Assembly (NCBI GenBank): GCA_016702335.1
Contig: JADJEF010000010.1
Location: forward strand, 1-39,496
DNA: 39,496 nucleotides
Reading direction: 5' to 3'
Origin: Rhodocyclaceae bacterium
GTDB taxonomy: Bacteria > Pseudomonadota > Gammaproteobacteria > Burkholderiales > Rhodocyclaceae
The translations under genes were made by a program, and so were the position numbers. A model generated the notes under the pieces. It did no database searches. It was not told the DNA's origin and saw only the letters and a list, made by a program, of their open reading frames with translations. The number at the start of each line of letters is the position of its first letter. Position 1 is the first letter of the stretch. Positions 16,693 to 26,780 of this stretch are shown piece by piece.

Positions 16693-17652
16693 TCAGAGCT
16701 TGCGCAGCAAGGTTGCCACCACGAGACCCGCATTGCCTAGCGCCGTGTGCCGATAAACACCGGCCCGACGAATACCCGTCACCCGCGGAATCAAACTGGC
16801 CGTGCGCGCCTTGGCAAATTGCGCGGCAAGGCGGTGGCCCTCGGGCGACAGGTGCCGCTCAAGACGCATCAAGGCCCGCAGATTGCGCTCATTGGTGCTG
16901 ACGAATTCGCCTGCCAGCAAACCTTTGATACGCTTTGTGCGGGCGCGCAGCCCCAGGTTTGAGCCCACTGCATTGGCACCGTGTTGCCGGTAGTCAATCG
17001 CCGGAACAGGGTCGTAGTGCACGACGCCGCGGCAAGCCGTGACGGCGATGTAAAGCCACCAATCGTGCGTCTGCACATCGACGGGGCCGGCCTCAACCAT
17101 CAGTTGCCTGGCGGCGCGGTTGAACACCATGGTATTGGCCCCGACAATGCTCTGCACCAGAGCGTTGTGCAGCGACGGCGGCTTTATAAACAGCGGCGAC
17201 ATGCCCTCGATTTTTCCAGCCGCATTGATCAGGCGGGTTCGCCCGCAATAAAGCGCTGGCACGTTATCTGGAATGGTCTTGAGCCAGGCAAGGGCGCGCT
17301 GCAACTTGTCGGAGTGCCAATGATCGTCTTGATCGCAAAAGGCAAACCAGCGCGCATCGATTGCGGCATCACAGACGAGCGACATGAAATTCGGGCAAAA
17401 GCCGCGACCGGGGCCGGAGTTAATCGCTAACCGGGCTGGGCCCCACTGCGCGCGATAGCGAGAGAGAATCTCGCGGGTTGAATCGGTTGAATGATCATCA
17501 GAGACCCAGACTTGCCAACCGGTATGGGTTTGCCCCGAAATGCTGTCAAGTTGCTCGGCAATGAAACGCTCGCCGTTGTGCGTGCAGAGCAATATGGCGA
17601 CGGTGTCGTTGAGCACTGCCGGCAATTCGCCGGCTAGTAAGTTCTCTGTCAT
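16693..17652 (-). CDS. GT2-family glycosyltransferase (rhamnosyltransferase-like)
   Basis: 319 residues of GT-A fold: VAILLCTHNGERFIAEQLDSI, SDDHSTDSTREIL (nucleotide-sugar binding) and FAFCDQDDHWHSDKLQRAL with the DQDD motif common in rhamnosyltransferase-type GT2 enzymes. TRLINAAGKIEG and QTHDWWLYIAVTA (acceptor/catalytic region) follow. Given the dTDP-rhamnose genes 10 kb away it may add rhamnose to O-antigen, but donor and acceptor are not determined. Frame intact; no membrane segment. It is alone here, followed by a repeat copy. Confidence 0.85.
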   Translation of the reverse strand: MTENLLAGELPAVLNDTVAILLCTHNGERFIAEQLDSISGQTHTGWQVWVSDDHSTDSTREILSRYRAQWGPARLAINSGPGRGFCPNFMSLVCDAAIDARWFAFCDQDDHWHSDKLQRALAWLKTIPDNVPALYCGRTRLINAAGKIEGMSPLFIKPPSLHNALVQSIVGANTMVFNRAARQLMVEAGPVDVQTHDWWLYIAVTACRGVVHYDPVPAIDYRQHGANAVGSNLGLRARTKRIKGLLAGEFVSTNERNLRALMRLERHLSPEGHRLAAQFAKARTASLIPRVTGIRRAGVYRHTALGNAGLVVATLLRKL

Positions 17653-17698
17653 AGGCTCGGCAAGACTGTCGCGAGTGGTCGCTGATTTTCCGGCCGGC

Positions 17699-17926
17699 CT
17701 ATTTGCGCTGCATCAGAAACTCGAACTCCTGGTTCGATTCGGTGCTGGAAAGCAGCTGATTGCCTGTCTGTTTGGCGAAGGCAGCGAAGTCTTTTACCGC
17801 GCCGGGGTCAGTGGCGACAATCTTCAGTACCTGGCCAGACTGCATATCCGACAAGGCTTTTTTGGTGCGAAGGATCGGCAAGGGGCAATTCAGGCCGCGC
17901 GTGTCGATTTCTCGGTCAATAGTCAT
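17699..17926 (-). CDS. TusA-family sulfur carrier
   Basis: 75 residues with the SirA/TusA signature: TRGLNCPLPILRTKKAL with Cys14 in the CPxP motif, then SGQVLKIVATDPGAVKDFAAFAKQTGN. It transfers persulfide sulfur for tRNA thiolation or other pathways in characterised members. No sulfur-metabolism neighbours are visible, so its specific role is open. Confidence 0.9.
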   Translation of the reverse strand: MTIDREIDTRGLNCPLPILRTKKALSDMQSGQVLKIVATDPGAVKDFAAFAKQTGNQLLSSTESNQEFEFLMQRK

Positions 17927-18156
17927 GGCGTAGGTTCTTTCGTCAGCGGTTCGCTTGCCAGGCTGGCAAGCCTATAGTGTTTCACAGCATTATGAGGTGT
18001 CTTATGCAAGCCACAAAATACCACCGTGAGGCCGCGAATGCCCGATCGCAGGCTTTTCGCTGTGCTATGCTTGCGAACAGAGCATACCTCTTGCATTTTA
18101 TTAGAACAGTTATTCAAGCTCCTGATCTGTTTGACGTTATCGCAAGTGGCCACCTA

Positions 18157-20076
18157 ATGAGGTACAAATTGTCCGCAGAACATGCGTTAGCGCCACTCCC
18201 CCGTGTTCCTTTTCACCGCGCGGCTGTCATGTCGGCGCTCGTGCTGGCCTTGTCTGGCTGTGCCGGCCTGCCGGCCCCGGTGCCGGCAAGCGGGCATCTA
18301 CAGAAAGAGCCGGTCGCTACACCCAAGGCGGGGATTCCGGCCCCCGTGATGGCCACGCCGGTGTTGCAAGCCCCCAAGGCGACTGCAAAAACCGAGACGT
18401 ATTCCGTTTCGGTGCGGAACATCCCGGCGCAAGAGCTGCTGTTTGCCATTTCGCGCGATGCCAAGCTGAACATTGATCTGCACCCGGGTATTGGCGGCAA
18501 TGTCACCATCAACGCCATCGACCAGACGCTGCAGCAGATTCTGACGCGCGTCTCGAAACAGGTGGATATGCGTTGGGAGATGGACGGCCCGAATCTGGTG
18601 ATCTTGCCTGACACGCCTTACTTGCATATGTATAGCGTGGATTATGTCAACATGGCGCGTACGCTAAGAGGGAAGGTCTCCATTGAGACGGAAATCGCGA
18701 CTACTGGCGGTAGTGGTGCTGCATCTAGTGGAAGTGGCGCGAACACGACCCTCGACTCAGAGGCCAAAAACCAGCTGATGAATTCAATCGTCGACAACGT
18801 TACTAGCCTCTTAAGAGAAACTGATCAATTCATTCCGCTTGGCGGCATTCAAGACTCCACCGAAGCGAACGTCTCCGGACGTGTCAATTCCTCAGGTAGC
18901 GGCAGTGCCTCGGGCTCCGCGCCCTCCAGTTCTGGTGGCTCGCAAACTGCCACTGGAAACAACGTGAGCCAAGCTGCCAGCGGTGAGAGTTTCTCCGGGC
19001 GCGGAGAGCAAAACGTGACAAACCAAGCCTCGAGCAACGCGGACCGCAACCGCACCAACTTCGCTTTTGAGCGCCGCGCTTCGGTAATACCGAACTACGA
19101 AACCGGGGTTTTGGCGGTGCGCGCTACCAAGCGCCAGCATGAAAAGATTCAGGAGTTCCTGACCAGCGTCATGAGCGCTGCTCGCCGCGAGGTGTTGATC
19201 GAGGCGACGGTTGCCGAGGTGAGGCTGAATAACAACAATCAGCAGGGCATCAATTGGTCGCGTCTCGCCGCAGGCGTTAATGGCGGCCTGTCCTACAACC
19301 TGTCTCCCATTAGTAGCGGAACGACAACGTTAGGCGGCACGAACGATGCCAGCTTCCTTCGTCTTAATTTCACCAACCCCACTTCTCCAGTCGGCAACAT
19401 TGCGGCCAGCATTAGCCTTCTGGAGTCCTTCGGTTCAGTCAAGATTCTTTCCAGCCCCAAACTGAGCGTGCTGAACAACCAGACCGCGCTGCTGAAGGTG
19501 GTCGACAACGAGGTCTTTTTCAACGTTAAGGCCACAGTCACACCAGGCGTTAATGGTGCAGCGCCGATCATCGCCTACTCCACTGATCAGAAAACCGTCG
19601 CCGTAGGATTCGTCATGACGGTAACACCGCAGATAGCCTCAAACGGCGACATTACCTTAAACGTTCGCCCTACGCTGTCGCGCATTTCCGGATACAAGAA
19701 AGATCCCAATCCTGATTTAAAAACTGCTGAGATTGAGAACTTTATCCCCATCATCCGTACGCGCGAAATGGAAAGCCTGTTGCGCCTGCGCGATGGTGAG
19801 ATCGCAGTGCTTGGCGGCCTGATGCAAGAAGAGTCCTTCGACAACCGCGATGGCATTCCCGGAACTTTGGGCTCCAATTGGCTCACCAAGCTAGTCGGCC
19901 AGACCAACGAAGGTCGAATAAAAACCGAACTAGTGCTGTTCCTCAAGCCAACCGTGATTCGCGACCCGAGCCTGAACGGTGACTACCATCACTTCGCCAA
20001 AGACTTACCCAAGAGCGACTTTTTTGCTAATCAGCCGACCATGTCGGGCCGGTTGATCGGCGACGAGGCCCGCTAA
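18157..20076 (+). CDS. mshL: MSHA biogenesis secretin (MshL-like lipoprotein)
   Basis: Outer-membrane secretin for pilus extrusion, 639 residues from the ATG at 18157. The frame is open back to 17977 but that part lacks a signal. The signal ends in a lipobox LSGC with Cys35. A secretin N-domain follows (ELLFAISRDAKLNIDLHPGI), then an insert of about 120 residues rich in Ser, Gly and Asn (residues about 180-305), then the N1/secretin core. The C-terminal GspD-type signature is LLRLRDGEIAVLGGLMQEES and ELVLFLKPTVIRDP. First gene of the pilus cluster; the next gene starts 2 bp after its stop. Confidence 0.9.
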   Translation: MRYKLSAEHALAPLPRVPFHRAAVMSALVLALSGCAGLPAPVPASGHLQKEPVATPKAGIPAPVMATPVLQAPKATAKTETYSVSVRNIPAQELLFAISRDAKLNIDLHPGIGGNVTINAIDQTLQQILTRVSKQVDMRWEMDGPNLVILPDTPYLHMYSVDYVNMARTLRGKVSIETEIATTGGSGAASSGSGANTTLDSEAKNQLMNSIVDNVTSLLRETDQFIPLGGIQDSTEANVSGRVNSSGSGSASGSAPSSSGGSQTATGNNVSQAASGESFSGRGEQNVTNQASSNADRNRTNFAFERRASVIPNYETGVLAVRATKRQHEKIQEFLTSVMSAARREVLIEATVAEVRLNNNNQQGINWSRLAAGVNGGLSYNLSPISSGTTTLGGTNDASFLRLNFTNPTSPVGNIAASISLLESFGSVKILSSPKLSVLNNQTALLKVVDNEVFFNVKATVTPGVNGAAPIIAYSTDQKTVAVGFVMTVTPQIASNGDITLNVRPTLSRISGYKKDPNPDLKTAEIENFIPIIRTREMESLLRLRDGEIAVLGGLMQEESFDNRDGIPGTLGSNWLTKLVGQTNEGRIKTELVLFLKPTVIRDPSLNGDYHHFAKDLPKSDFFANQPTMSGRLIGDEAR

Positions 20077-20078
20077 GC

Positions 20079-21547
20079 GTGAGTTTACTCATGGAGGCCT
20101 TGAAAAAGGCCGAGATGGCCAAGCGGCTGGCTGCCAACGCCGCCGCTGGCGAGGGTTCGCTGCCTGACCTGAATGCCCCTGATGCGCTTTCCATGGAACC
20201 GATGCCCGTGCGTACCGTGGCCAAGGCGCCTGAGCTTGCTTCGACACCGGAGCAGTTCACCGAGAAGCCCGTAGAGCCCGTTGCCAGGACATACACTCGC
20301 GAAGAGAAGCCGCGGCTTGACGAGTTGCCCGGGTTCCACAATATTTCACTGGATGAACCGGTCATGGCTCCGCGACCACTCGCCGCTGCGGCTCCCGCGG
20401 CCACAGCGGTTCCCCGGTCACTGCCGCACCTCTCACGCCCGCAACCCAGACCTTGACAGTGCCTGAGAGCACGGTCAAGGAGCGCCAGAACGTGGCCAAC
20501 GTCTTTCAGGCAAAGCAGGCCCATGCCCAAGCTGCGGCCGGAAAGCGCAGCTTTGCTATTGCCATCGGCGCGACCATTTTTTTGGCCTTGATTGCCATCG
20601 GCATTTACTTCTGGTGGGAATTGCAGCCCAAAAGCGGCCTGGTGCCGCCCCTGTCTGCCGCAAGACCAATTGCCCCGCCGGTTTCAAGTGCCCCGCCGGT
20701 TTCAACCGCCGCCCCGGTAACCGCCACAAACCCTGCCCCGCCCGCGAGCACCGCGGCACCCGGCACTGAGGCCGGTTCAGCCACTACCCCCCTGGCCAAT
20801 GCCGATGGCGCTACGCCAGGCCCCGCGACTCAACCCGCGCAGACCAGCACGCCGAACGCGGCGGCAGGCGACAGCGATGACGCGCCCGCGCCGGCACCGA
20901 AACTAAAGCCCACTGCCCCGACGCTTGCCAAAGCGCCGACTGACGAAGACCGGCTGTTACGCCCCACCCGATCGCCCCTGCGCGTCAGCCCCGCCCTGTC
21001 ACGCGCCTTTGCAGCGATGAATCGTGGCGACTTTGCCGGCGCGCAGCAGGCCTATACGCAAGCTTTGGCGGCCGACCCGCAAAATTCCGATGCGCTGCAT
21101 GGCCTGGCCAATCTGGCGACCAAGCAGGGCAAACTGGCCGATGCCGAAAATTATTTCCAGCGCCTGCTGCTGGCCGACCCGCAAGACACGGCCGCCTTGG
21201 CCGGCTTGACGCATTTGCAAAGCCGGCAAAATTCGGCACAGGCAGAAAACCGCCTCACTGCGCTGGCCAGCGCCAAGCCTGAAGAAGTCGGGACCCAGAT
21301 CGCGTTGGGCAATCTTTACGCCAGCCAGTCGCGCTGGGCCGAATCGCAGCAGGCCTATTTTGCCGCGTACGCCCTGCAACCGGAAAACCCCGATGTGCTC
21401 TACAACCTGGCCGTCACGCTCGAGCACCTCAACCAGCCTGCCCTCGCCATTCAGTATTACCGTGAAGCCCTGCAGGCCAGCAAACACCGGCCGGCCGGGT
21501 TTGTACCCGCCCATGTCGAGGAGCGACTGCGCGCGCTGGTGCCCTGA
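20079..21547 (+). pseudogene. MshN-like TPR protein, one frameshift
   Basis: Starts GTG at 20079 as MSLLMEALKKAEMAKR, a common start of inner-membrane TPR proteins in MSHA clusters. The first frame stops at 20454; the second (20453-21547) continues with VPESTVKERQNVANVFQAKQ, a transmembrane segment (FAIAIGATIFLALIAIGIYF), a Pro/Ala/Thr-rich periplasmic linker and about four TPR units. Reading the second frame back gives a sensible TAAPLTPATQTL, so a base was probably lost near 20395-20412. This is the only clear frameshift in the pilus cluster. It could instead be two genes, with the 20453 start an accident. Confidence 0.65.
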
Positions 21548-21648
21548 GTGCGCGCCGGTCGACGAGGCTGCGCTCGGTCGCAATACGCCGCAATAAGCCG
21601 CAATCGGGCGCACTCGCATCACTGCCAAAAGCCGCATAATGCGCGAAT
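21548..21648 (+). repeat. short repeats upstream of mshE
   Basis: Three 10-bp units around CGCAAT (21579-21608) in tandem, enclosed by an inverted pair GAGTGCGC (21546-21553) and GCGCACTC (21608-21616). Possibly a leader hairpin; no promoter recognised. Confidence 0.45.
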
Positions 21649-23367
21649 ATGACTGACCAGAACGCGTCCAAGCCACGCCAGCAGCCGATCGGGCAAACCC
21701 TGATCAATCAGGGCGTCATCAGCGAAGATCAGCTGCGCATTGCACTGCTCGAGCAGATGCGCTCGAACCAGCCGGTGGGCAAGCTATTGGTCTCTCTGGG
21801 CTTTGTCTCCGAAGCCACGCTTCGTGATGCGCTGGGGGCCTCGCTGGGTCAAAAGGCGGTTGATCTGGGTCACTCGATCGCCGACCCGGAAGCCTTGCGT
21901 CTGGTCCCGCGTGATCTGGCCAAGCGCCATGTCATGCTGCCCATCGATTACAACGCGACCGAGCAGCGCCTGACCATTGCGCTGGCCGACCCCAACGATG
22001 TCGTTGCGCTGGACAAAATACGTTCGCTGGTTTCGCATGACCTGACCATCGACGTGGTCATGGCCGGCGAATCGGAAATCAACCGGGCGATCGACCAATA
22101 CTATGGTCATGAGCTGTCGATCGACGGCATCCTGCACGAAATCGAAACCGGTGAAATCGACTATCGCAGCCTGTCGGCCTCGATGGATGAATTCAGCCAG
22201 CCGGTGGTGCGTCTGGTCGACGCGCTGCTGACCGATTCGGTCAAACGTGATGCCTCCGATGTGCACTTCGAGCCCGAGGCCAGCTTTCTGCGCATCCGCT
22301 ACCGTGTCGACGGCATCCTTCGCCAGATTCGCGCCCTGCACAAAAGCTACTGGCCGGCGATGGCCGTGCGCATCAAGGTGATGAGCGGGATGAACATTGC
22401 CGAGACGCGCGCCCCGCAAGATGGCCGCATCTCGCTCAAGATCAGCGGCAAGGAAGTCGACTTCCGCGTAGCCGCGCAGCCGACCATCCACGGCGAAAAC
22501 ATTGTCCTGCGGATTCTTGATCGCGACAAGGGCATTGTGCCGCTCGACGGCCTCGGCTTGTCTGATGTGCAGCTCAATCTGCTCAAGCTCATGGTGGCGC
22601 GGCCCGAGGGCATCATCATGGTCACCGGGCCAACCGGTAGCGGCAAAACGACCACGCTCTACTCGGTGCTCAACCACATCAATGAAGAGGGCGTGAACAT
22701 CATGACCCTCGAAGACCCGGTCGAGTACCCGATGAGCATGATCCGGCAAACCTCGGTCGCCGAATCCGCCAAGCTCGACTTTGCCAATGGCATCCGCTCC
22801 ATGATGCGACAAGATCCGGACGTGATTCTGGTCGGCGAGGTGCGTGATGCCGATACCGCCGAGATGGCGTTCCGCGCGGCCATGACCGGCCACCAGGTCT
22901 ACACCACGCTGCATACCAACTCCGCCATTGGTGCGATTCCGCGCCTGCTCGATATCGGGGTATTGCCCGACATCATGGCCGGCAACATCATTGGTATCGT
23001 CGCCCAGCGCCTGGTGCGCCGGCTGTGCAAACACTGCCGCAAGCCTTACCCCGCAGAGGCGCACGAGTGCCAGTTGCTGGGCATGACCGAACTGCCGAAG
23101 CCCCCGCCCATCATCTACCGCGCGGGCGGCTGCGACCGCTGTGATTACCAGGGTTACAAGGGCCGCATTGCGATTATGGAACTGCTGCGTATCGACAGCG
23201 ATCTTGACTACCTGATCGCGCAACGCACGCCCACGCGTGACATTCGGGATATGGCGGTGAGCAAAGGGTTCAAGACGCTGGCGGATGACGGCTTGCGCCG
23301 GGTGCTCGACGGCTCGACCTCGCTGGAAGAAGTCGGACGCGTGGTCGACCTGACCGGGCGCATGTAA
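21649..23367 (+). CDS. mshE: MSHA pilus extension ATPase MshE (c-di-GMP-binding type)
   Basis: 572-residue GspE/PilB ATPase powering pilin polymerisation. The N-terminal MshEN domain has two related segments, IGQTLINQGVISEDQLRIAL and VGKLLVSLGFVSEATLRDAL, the paired motif that binds cyclic di-GMP in MshE. The core has ASDVHFEP, Walker A GPTGSGKTTT at about 327, the Asp box LEDPVEYP and Walker B ILVGEVRDADTAE. HTNSAIGAIPRLLD follows, then a tetracysteine zinc site (Cys460/463 and 495/498). Complete, in frame. Pilus assembly is therefore probably under c-di-GMP control. Confidence 0.95.
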   Translation: MTDQNASKPRQQPIGQTLINQGVISEDQLRIALLEQMRSNQPVGKLLVSLGFVSEATLRDALGASLGQKAVDLGHSIADPEALRLVPRDLAKRHVMLPIDYNATEQRLTIALADPNDVVALDKIRSLVSHDLTIDVVMAGESEINRAIDQYYGHELSIDGILHEIETGEIDYRSLSASMDEFSQPVVRLVDALLTDSVKRDASDVHFEPEASFLRIRYRVDGILRQIRALHKSYWPAMAVRIKVMSGMNIAETRAPQDGRISLKISGKEVDFRVAAQPTIHGENIVLRILDRDKGIVPLDGLGLSDVQLNLLKLMVARPEGIIMVTGPTGSGKTTTLYSVLNHINEEGVNIMTLEDPVEYPMSMIRQTSVAESAKLDFANGIRSMMRQDPDVILVGEVRDADTAEMAFRAAMTGHQVYTTLHTNSAIGAIPRLLDIGVLPDIMAGNIIGIVAQRLVRRLCKHCRKPYPAEAHECQLLGMTELPKPPPIIYRAGGCDRCDYQGYKGRIAIMELLRIDSDLDYLIAQRTPTRDIRDMAVSKGFKTLADDGLRRVLDGSTSLEEVGRVVDLTGRM

Positions 23368-23383
23368 GCCCGATTCCTCACTC

Positions 23384-24586
23384 ATGGCCCTTTACAACTA
23401 CAAGGCAGTCACCGACCACGGGCGCATGGTGCAGGGTCGTCTGGATGCGATCAACCTGCTTGATCTCGAGATGCGGCTCAAGCGCATGGAGCTCGACTTC
23501 GTCAACGCGACGCCGATTGCCAATAACAGCGTCTTCAATCGCACCACGATTACCCGCCCGGAGCTGATCACCTTCTGCTTTCACATGGAACAGCTCGCCC
23601 GTGCCGGCGTGCCGATTATCGAAAGCCTGGCCGATCTGCGTGACAGCCTCGAGAACCCGCGCTTTCGTGAAGTGATTGCCGGGCTGGGCGAAAGCATCGA
23701 GGGCGGCAAGCCGTTCTCCGGCGCGCTGGAAGAACACCCGTCAATTTTCGACGAGGTATTCGTCAGCCTGGTGCGCTCAGGCGAGGACACGGGCACCCTG
23801 CCCGAGGTGCTGGGCAGCCTGGTGGAAACGCTGAAATGGCAAGACGAGCTATCGGCACAAACCAAGAAGCTGATCATGTACCCGAGCTTTTTGCTCGTGG
23901 TGGTGATCGCCCTGACCACCTTCATGATGGTGTACCTGGTGCCGCAACTGGCCAGCTTTATCCGCAGCACCGGTGCCGAATTGCCCGGGCAGACCAAGTT
24001 TTTGCTGGCGACCTCGGCGGTCTTTGTGAACTACTGGTACCTGCTGCTGACCGTGCCGCTCGTGCTCGCCGGAACGGCATGGGCCATGGTGCGCAGCAAC
24101 CCCCACCTGCAACTGCGGCTCGATGAAGCCAAGCTGAAGATTCCGTACATCGGCGAGATCCTGCGCAAAATCATTCTTTCGCGCTTTGCCGCCGTGTTTG
24201 CCATGATGTACCAAAGTGGCATTACCGTTCTCGATGCGATCAAGTCGTGTGAAGATGTGGTGGGCAATCTGGCCGTGCGCAATGCCCTGCGACGGGTCGG
24301 TACGCTGATTGGAGAAGGGCAGAATGTCACCGCCGCGTTCCAGAGTGCGGGGCTGTTCCCACCCCTGGTGATCCGCATGATTCGCGTCGGCGAGAGCACC
24401 GGCGGGCTGGACAAAGCACTGCGCAATGTCAGTTATTTTTACAATCGCGACGTGAAAGAGTCGGTCGAAAAAGTGCAGTCGATGATAGAGCCGGTGATGA
24501 CGGTCACGATCGGGATCATTCTGGGCTGGATCATGCTGGCGGTGCTTGGCCCGATTTACGACATCATCACCAAACTCAAAACCTGA
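23384..24586 (+). CDS. mshG: MSHA pilus inner-membrane platform protein MshG
   Basis: 400-residue GspF/PilC-type protein with two T2SSF domains. The first contains FCFHMEQLARAGVPIIESL and FDEVFVSLVRSGEDTGTLPE; the second contains FAAVFAMMYQSGITVLDAI and MIRVGESTGGLDKAL. Membrane segments are at residues about 165-190, 215-240 and 365-390. It begins 16 bp after mshE and works with it to assemble the pilus. Confidence 0.93.
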   Translation: MALYNYKAVTDHGRMVQGRLDAINLLDLEMRLKRMELDFVNATPIANNSVFNRTTITRPELITFCFHMEQLARAGVPIIESLADLRDSLENPRFREVIAGLGESIEGGKPFSGALEEHPSIFDEVFVSLVRSGEDTGTLPEVLGSLVETLKWQDELSAQTKKLIMYPSFLLVVVIALTTFMMVYLVPQLASFIRSTGAELPGQTKFLLATSAVFVNYWYLLLTVPLVLAGTAWAMVRSNPHLQLRLDEAKLKIPYIGEILRKIILSRFAAVFAMMYQSGITVLDAIKSCEDVVGNLAVRNALRRVGTLIGEGQNVTAAFQSAGLFPPLVIRMIRVGESTGGLDKALRNVSYFYNRDVKESVEKVQSMIEPVMTVTIGIILGWIMLAVLGPIYDIITKLKT

Positions 24587-24606
24587 ACCGCCCCGCCGAC
24601 CCCGCC

Positions 24607-26169
24607 ATGGCATCGACCTACGTACTATTTTTCGACGGCAGCGAAATGACCGCCCTGCGTGCGCACGGTGGGCGTGTCGAGTCGCTTGAGCGCTTCGCCG
24701 CCACCCCGGTGGGCATGGAGGCGTTGGTCACCTTGCTGCGCGCGCGCAGCAAAAAGCCAGTGCTGGTACTTGCTGACATTGCCGAAGAAGGCTTTCAGCT
24801 GGAGAACATTCCGCGGCTGCAGAGCAGCGATCGCAAGGCCATGATCAACCGCCGGCTCGGCCAGTATTTTTACGGCACGCCTTATGCCACGTCGCTCTCG
24901 CTGGGGCACGAAAGCGGCGGGCGGCGCGACGAGCGCGTGCAGTTTGCCGCGCTGACCCGCCCGAACATGCTCATGCCCTGGTTTGACGCCTTGCGTGAGG
25001 CGCGCATCCCCGTGCTGGGCCTGTTTTCCGTACCCCTGGTGCTGGGCAAGCAAACGCTCGGATTCGCGGCCGGCGAGAAGCGTTTTGTCGTCGTCACAAC
25101 CAGTGCCGGCGGCTTGCGCCAGACCTTCTTTGACAACGGGCAAATGCACTTTTCGCGCTTGACGCAGCTGCCCAACCTGCAGGCCGAGACCATCGCCAGC
25201 ACCTGCAGCAAAGAAACCGCCAAGACCGTGCAGTACCTGCTTGGGCAGCGCCAGATTACCCGTGGCGCGGCACTGCCCGTATTTGTCCTGGCGCACTCCT
25301 CGCACCATGCCATTTTTGCTGCGCACTGTACCAATATCGGCGATATCGATTACCGCCTGATCGACATGCAAACGTTTGCCGGGTCGGTGGGGTATACGGG
25401 CACTGTCACCGACAGCTTCGTCGAAAGCATTCTGGTGCATTGCCTTGCCAGCCGCCCGCCGCCGGAGCAGTTTGCCCCCGATACCGAACGCAAGGTTTTT
25501 CGCCTATGGCAACTGCGCCGGGGCATGCGCGCCGCCGCGTTCCTGCTGGCGAGCACCGCGCTGATCGCCAGCACAAAGATTTTCATCGATGCCGCCTTAC
25601 TCAAGAGCGACAGTTCGGACATGCGCGCCGCAACGCTGGTCGACCAGCGCCGTTACGAAGCCCTGCTCAGCGGTCTGCCACTGGTCTCGGTCAGCGCTGA
25701 CAACCTGCGTGCCGTACTTGTCGCCTATGACGAGGTCGAGCGCCGCTCACCGGCCATCAAGCCGGCCCTGATGCATTTGGGTGCCAGCCTTGCCGAGTTT
25801 CCCGGCATCGACCTGAAACGTATCGAGTGGAAGGCCGATGCCGGCAGCGACAGTCCAAACCCGCGCGCCGCCCCGGGCACTACCCCGGCCGTCGCAAAAA
25901 CCATGCTCGAGGTCGAAGGCACCTTGCCGCTGGCACTGGCCGGTGATCAGCGCCGGCAAATTGAACTGATGGAAAAACTGGCCAGCCATCTGCAGCGCGA
26001 CGGGGCCCGCGTCACGGTCGTCACCATGCCCGTTGAAGTGCAGCTGGAAAAAGCCCTGCGTAGCGACGAGCGCGCCGGCGGTACTGGCGCGCCAGTAAAG
26101 AATTTTGTTGTGCAGATCGTGCTGCCGCCTCCGGGCATGGCCGTCGCAGCGCCGGGGGGCAGACCATGA
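24607..26169 (+). CDS. MshI/GspL-like pilus assembly protein
   Basis: 520 residues. The N-terminal 290 residues look like a divergent actin-like PilM/GspL cytoplasmic fold (TYVLFFDGSEMTALR; RLGQYF). One membrane helix follows at about 310-330 (AAAFLLASTALIASTKIFI), then a periplasmic coiled/ferredoxin-like part resembling PilN. In the cluster it occupies the place of MshI. Stop overlaps the next start by ATGA. Identity rests mainly on topology and position. Confidence 0.65.
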   Translation: MASTYVLFFDGSEMTALRAHGGRVESLERFAATPVGMEALVTLLRARSKKPVLVLADIAEEGFQLENIPRLQSSDRKAMINRRLGQYFYGTPYATSLSLGHESGGRRDERVQFAALTRPNMLMPWFDALREARIPVLGLFSVPLVLGKQTLGFAAGEKRFVVVTTSAGGLRQTFFDNGQMHFSRLTQLPNLQAETIASTCSKETAKTVQYLLGQRQITRGAALPVFVLAHSSHHAIFAAHCTNIGDIDYRLIDMQTFAGSVGYTGTVTDSFVESILVHCLASRPPPEQFAPDTERKVFRLWQLRRGMRAAAFLLASTALIASTKIFIDAALLKSDSSDMRAATLVDQRRYEALLSGLPLVSVSADNLRAVLVAYDEVERRSPAIKPALMHLGASLAEFPGIDLKRIEWKADAGSDSPNPRAAPGTTPAVAKTMLEVEGTLPLALAGDQRRQIELMEKLASHLQRDGARVTVVTMPVEVQLEKALRSDERAGGTGAPVKNFVVQIVLPPPGMAVAAPGGRP

Positions 26170-26780
26170 CATCGCGCCAGGAAGACATCCGGTTTTTGCG
26201 CGGGGCCGGGGTTACGCTCGCCCTGTGTCTGGCTCTCGGAGCGGGTGCCGTCGCCCTCGCCTATGTGTATTGGCAGGGGGCATTGCGTGAGCACACGATC
26301 GCGAAGAACGTGCAACAGGAAACCAAGCGCAAGCTCTCGCAAGCCAGTAGCGAGGAGATCGAACTGAAAGAGAAAATCGGACGCTATCTGGCGCTCAAGC
26401 AACGCGGCATCGTCGGCACCGAAAAACGTCTGGACTGGGTCGAGCAAATCAGCGCGATCCGGCGCGAACGCAAGCTGCCCGATCTGAGTTACGAGCTGTC
26501 GGCGCAGCACCCGGCCGACCGCAACCTGCTGCCTGCCGGTGCGAGCGCGGGTGGCCATGGTTATGTCACCAGCACCCTCCAGTTCACTACCTCGATACTG
26601 CATGAAGGTGACCTGACCGGAATCCTGGATGACTTGCAGAACCAACTGGCCGCCCGCATCAGCGTGCGCGAATGCCGCCTTGAGCGGCGCGCTGATCAAG
26701 ACCGCACCCAGGGGTTTGCCTACGGTCTGCGCACCGACTGTCAAGTCGAGTTGGTCACGGTCAAGGAGCCGGCATCATGA
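26166..26780 (+). CDS. MshJ/PilO-like pilus assembly protein
   Basis: 204 residues with a short cytoplasmic N-terminus, one membrane helix (VTLALCLALGAGAVALAYVY), a charged coiled coil (about 40-90) and a periplasmic ferredoxin-like domain. This is the PilO plan, with partners MshI-like and MshK-like on either side. Coupled by 4-bp overlaps at both ends. Confidence 0.65.
   Translation: MTSRQEDIRFLRGAGVTLALCLALGAGAVALAYVYWQGALREHTIAKNVQQETKRKLSQASSEEIELKEKIGRYLALKQRGIVGTEKRLDWVEQISAIRRERKLPDLSYELSAQHPADRNLLPAGASAGGHGYVTSTLQFTTSILHEGDLTGILDDLQNQLAARISVRECRLERRADQDRTQGFAYGLRTDCQVELVTVKEPAS

Noticed and set aside
21784..23385. 533-residue open frame antisense to mshE
   Set aside because: It mirrors the codon structure of a strongly conserved ATPase gene; its His/Asp/Val-rich translation has no domain character.
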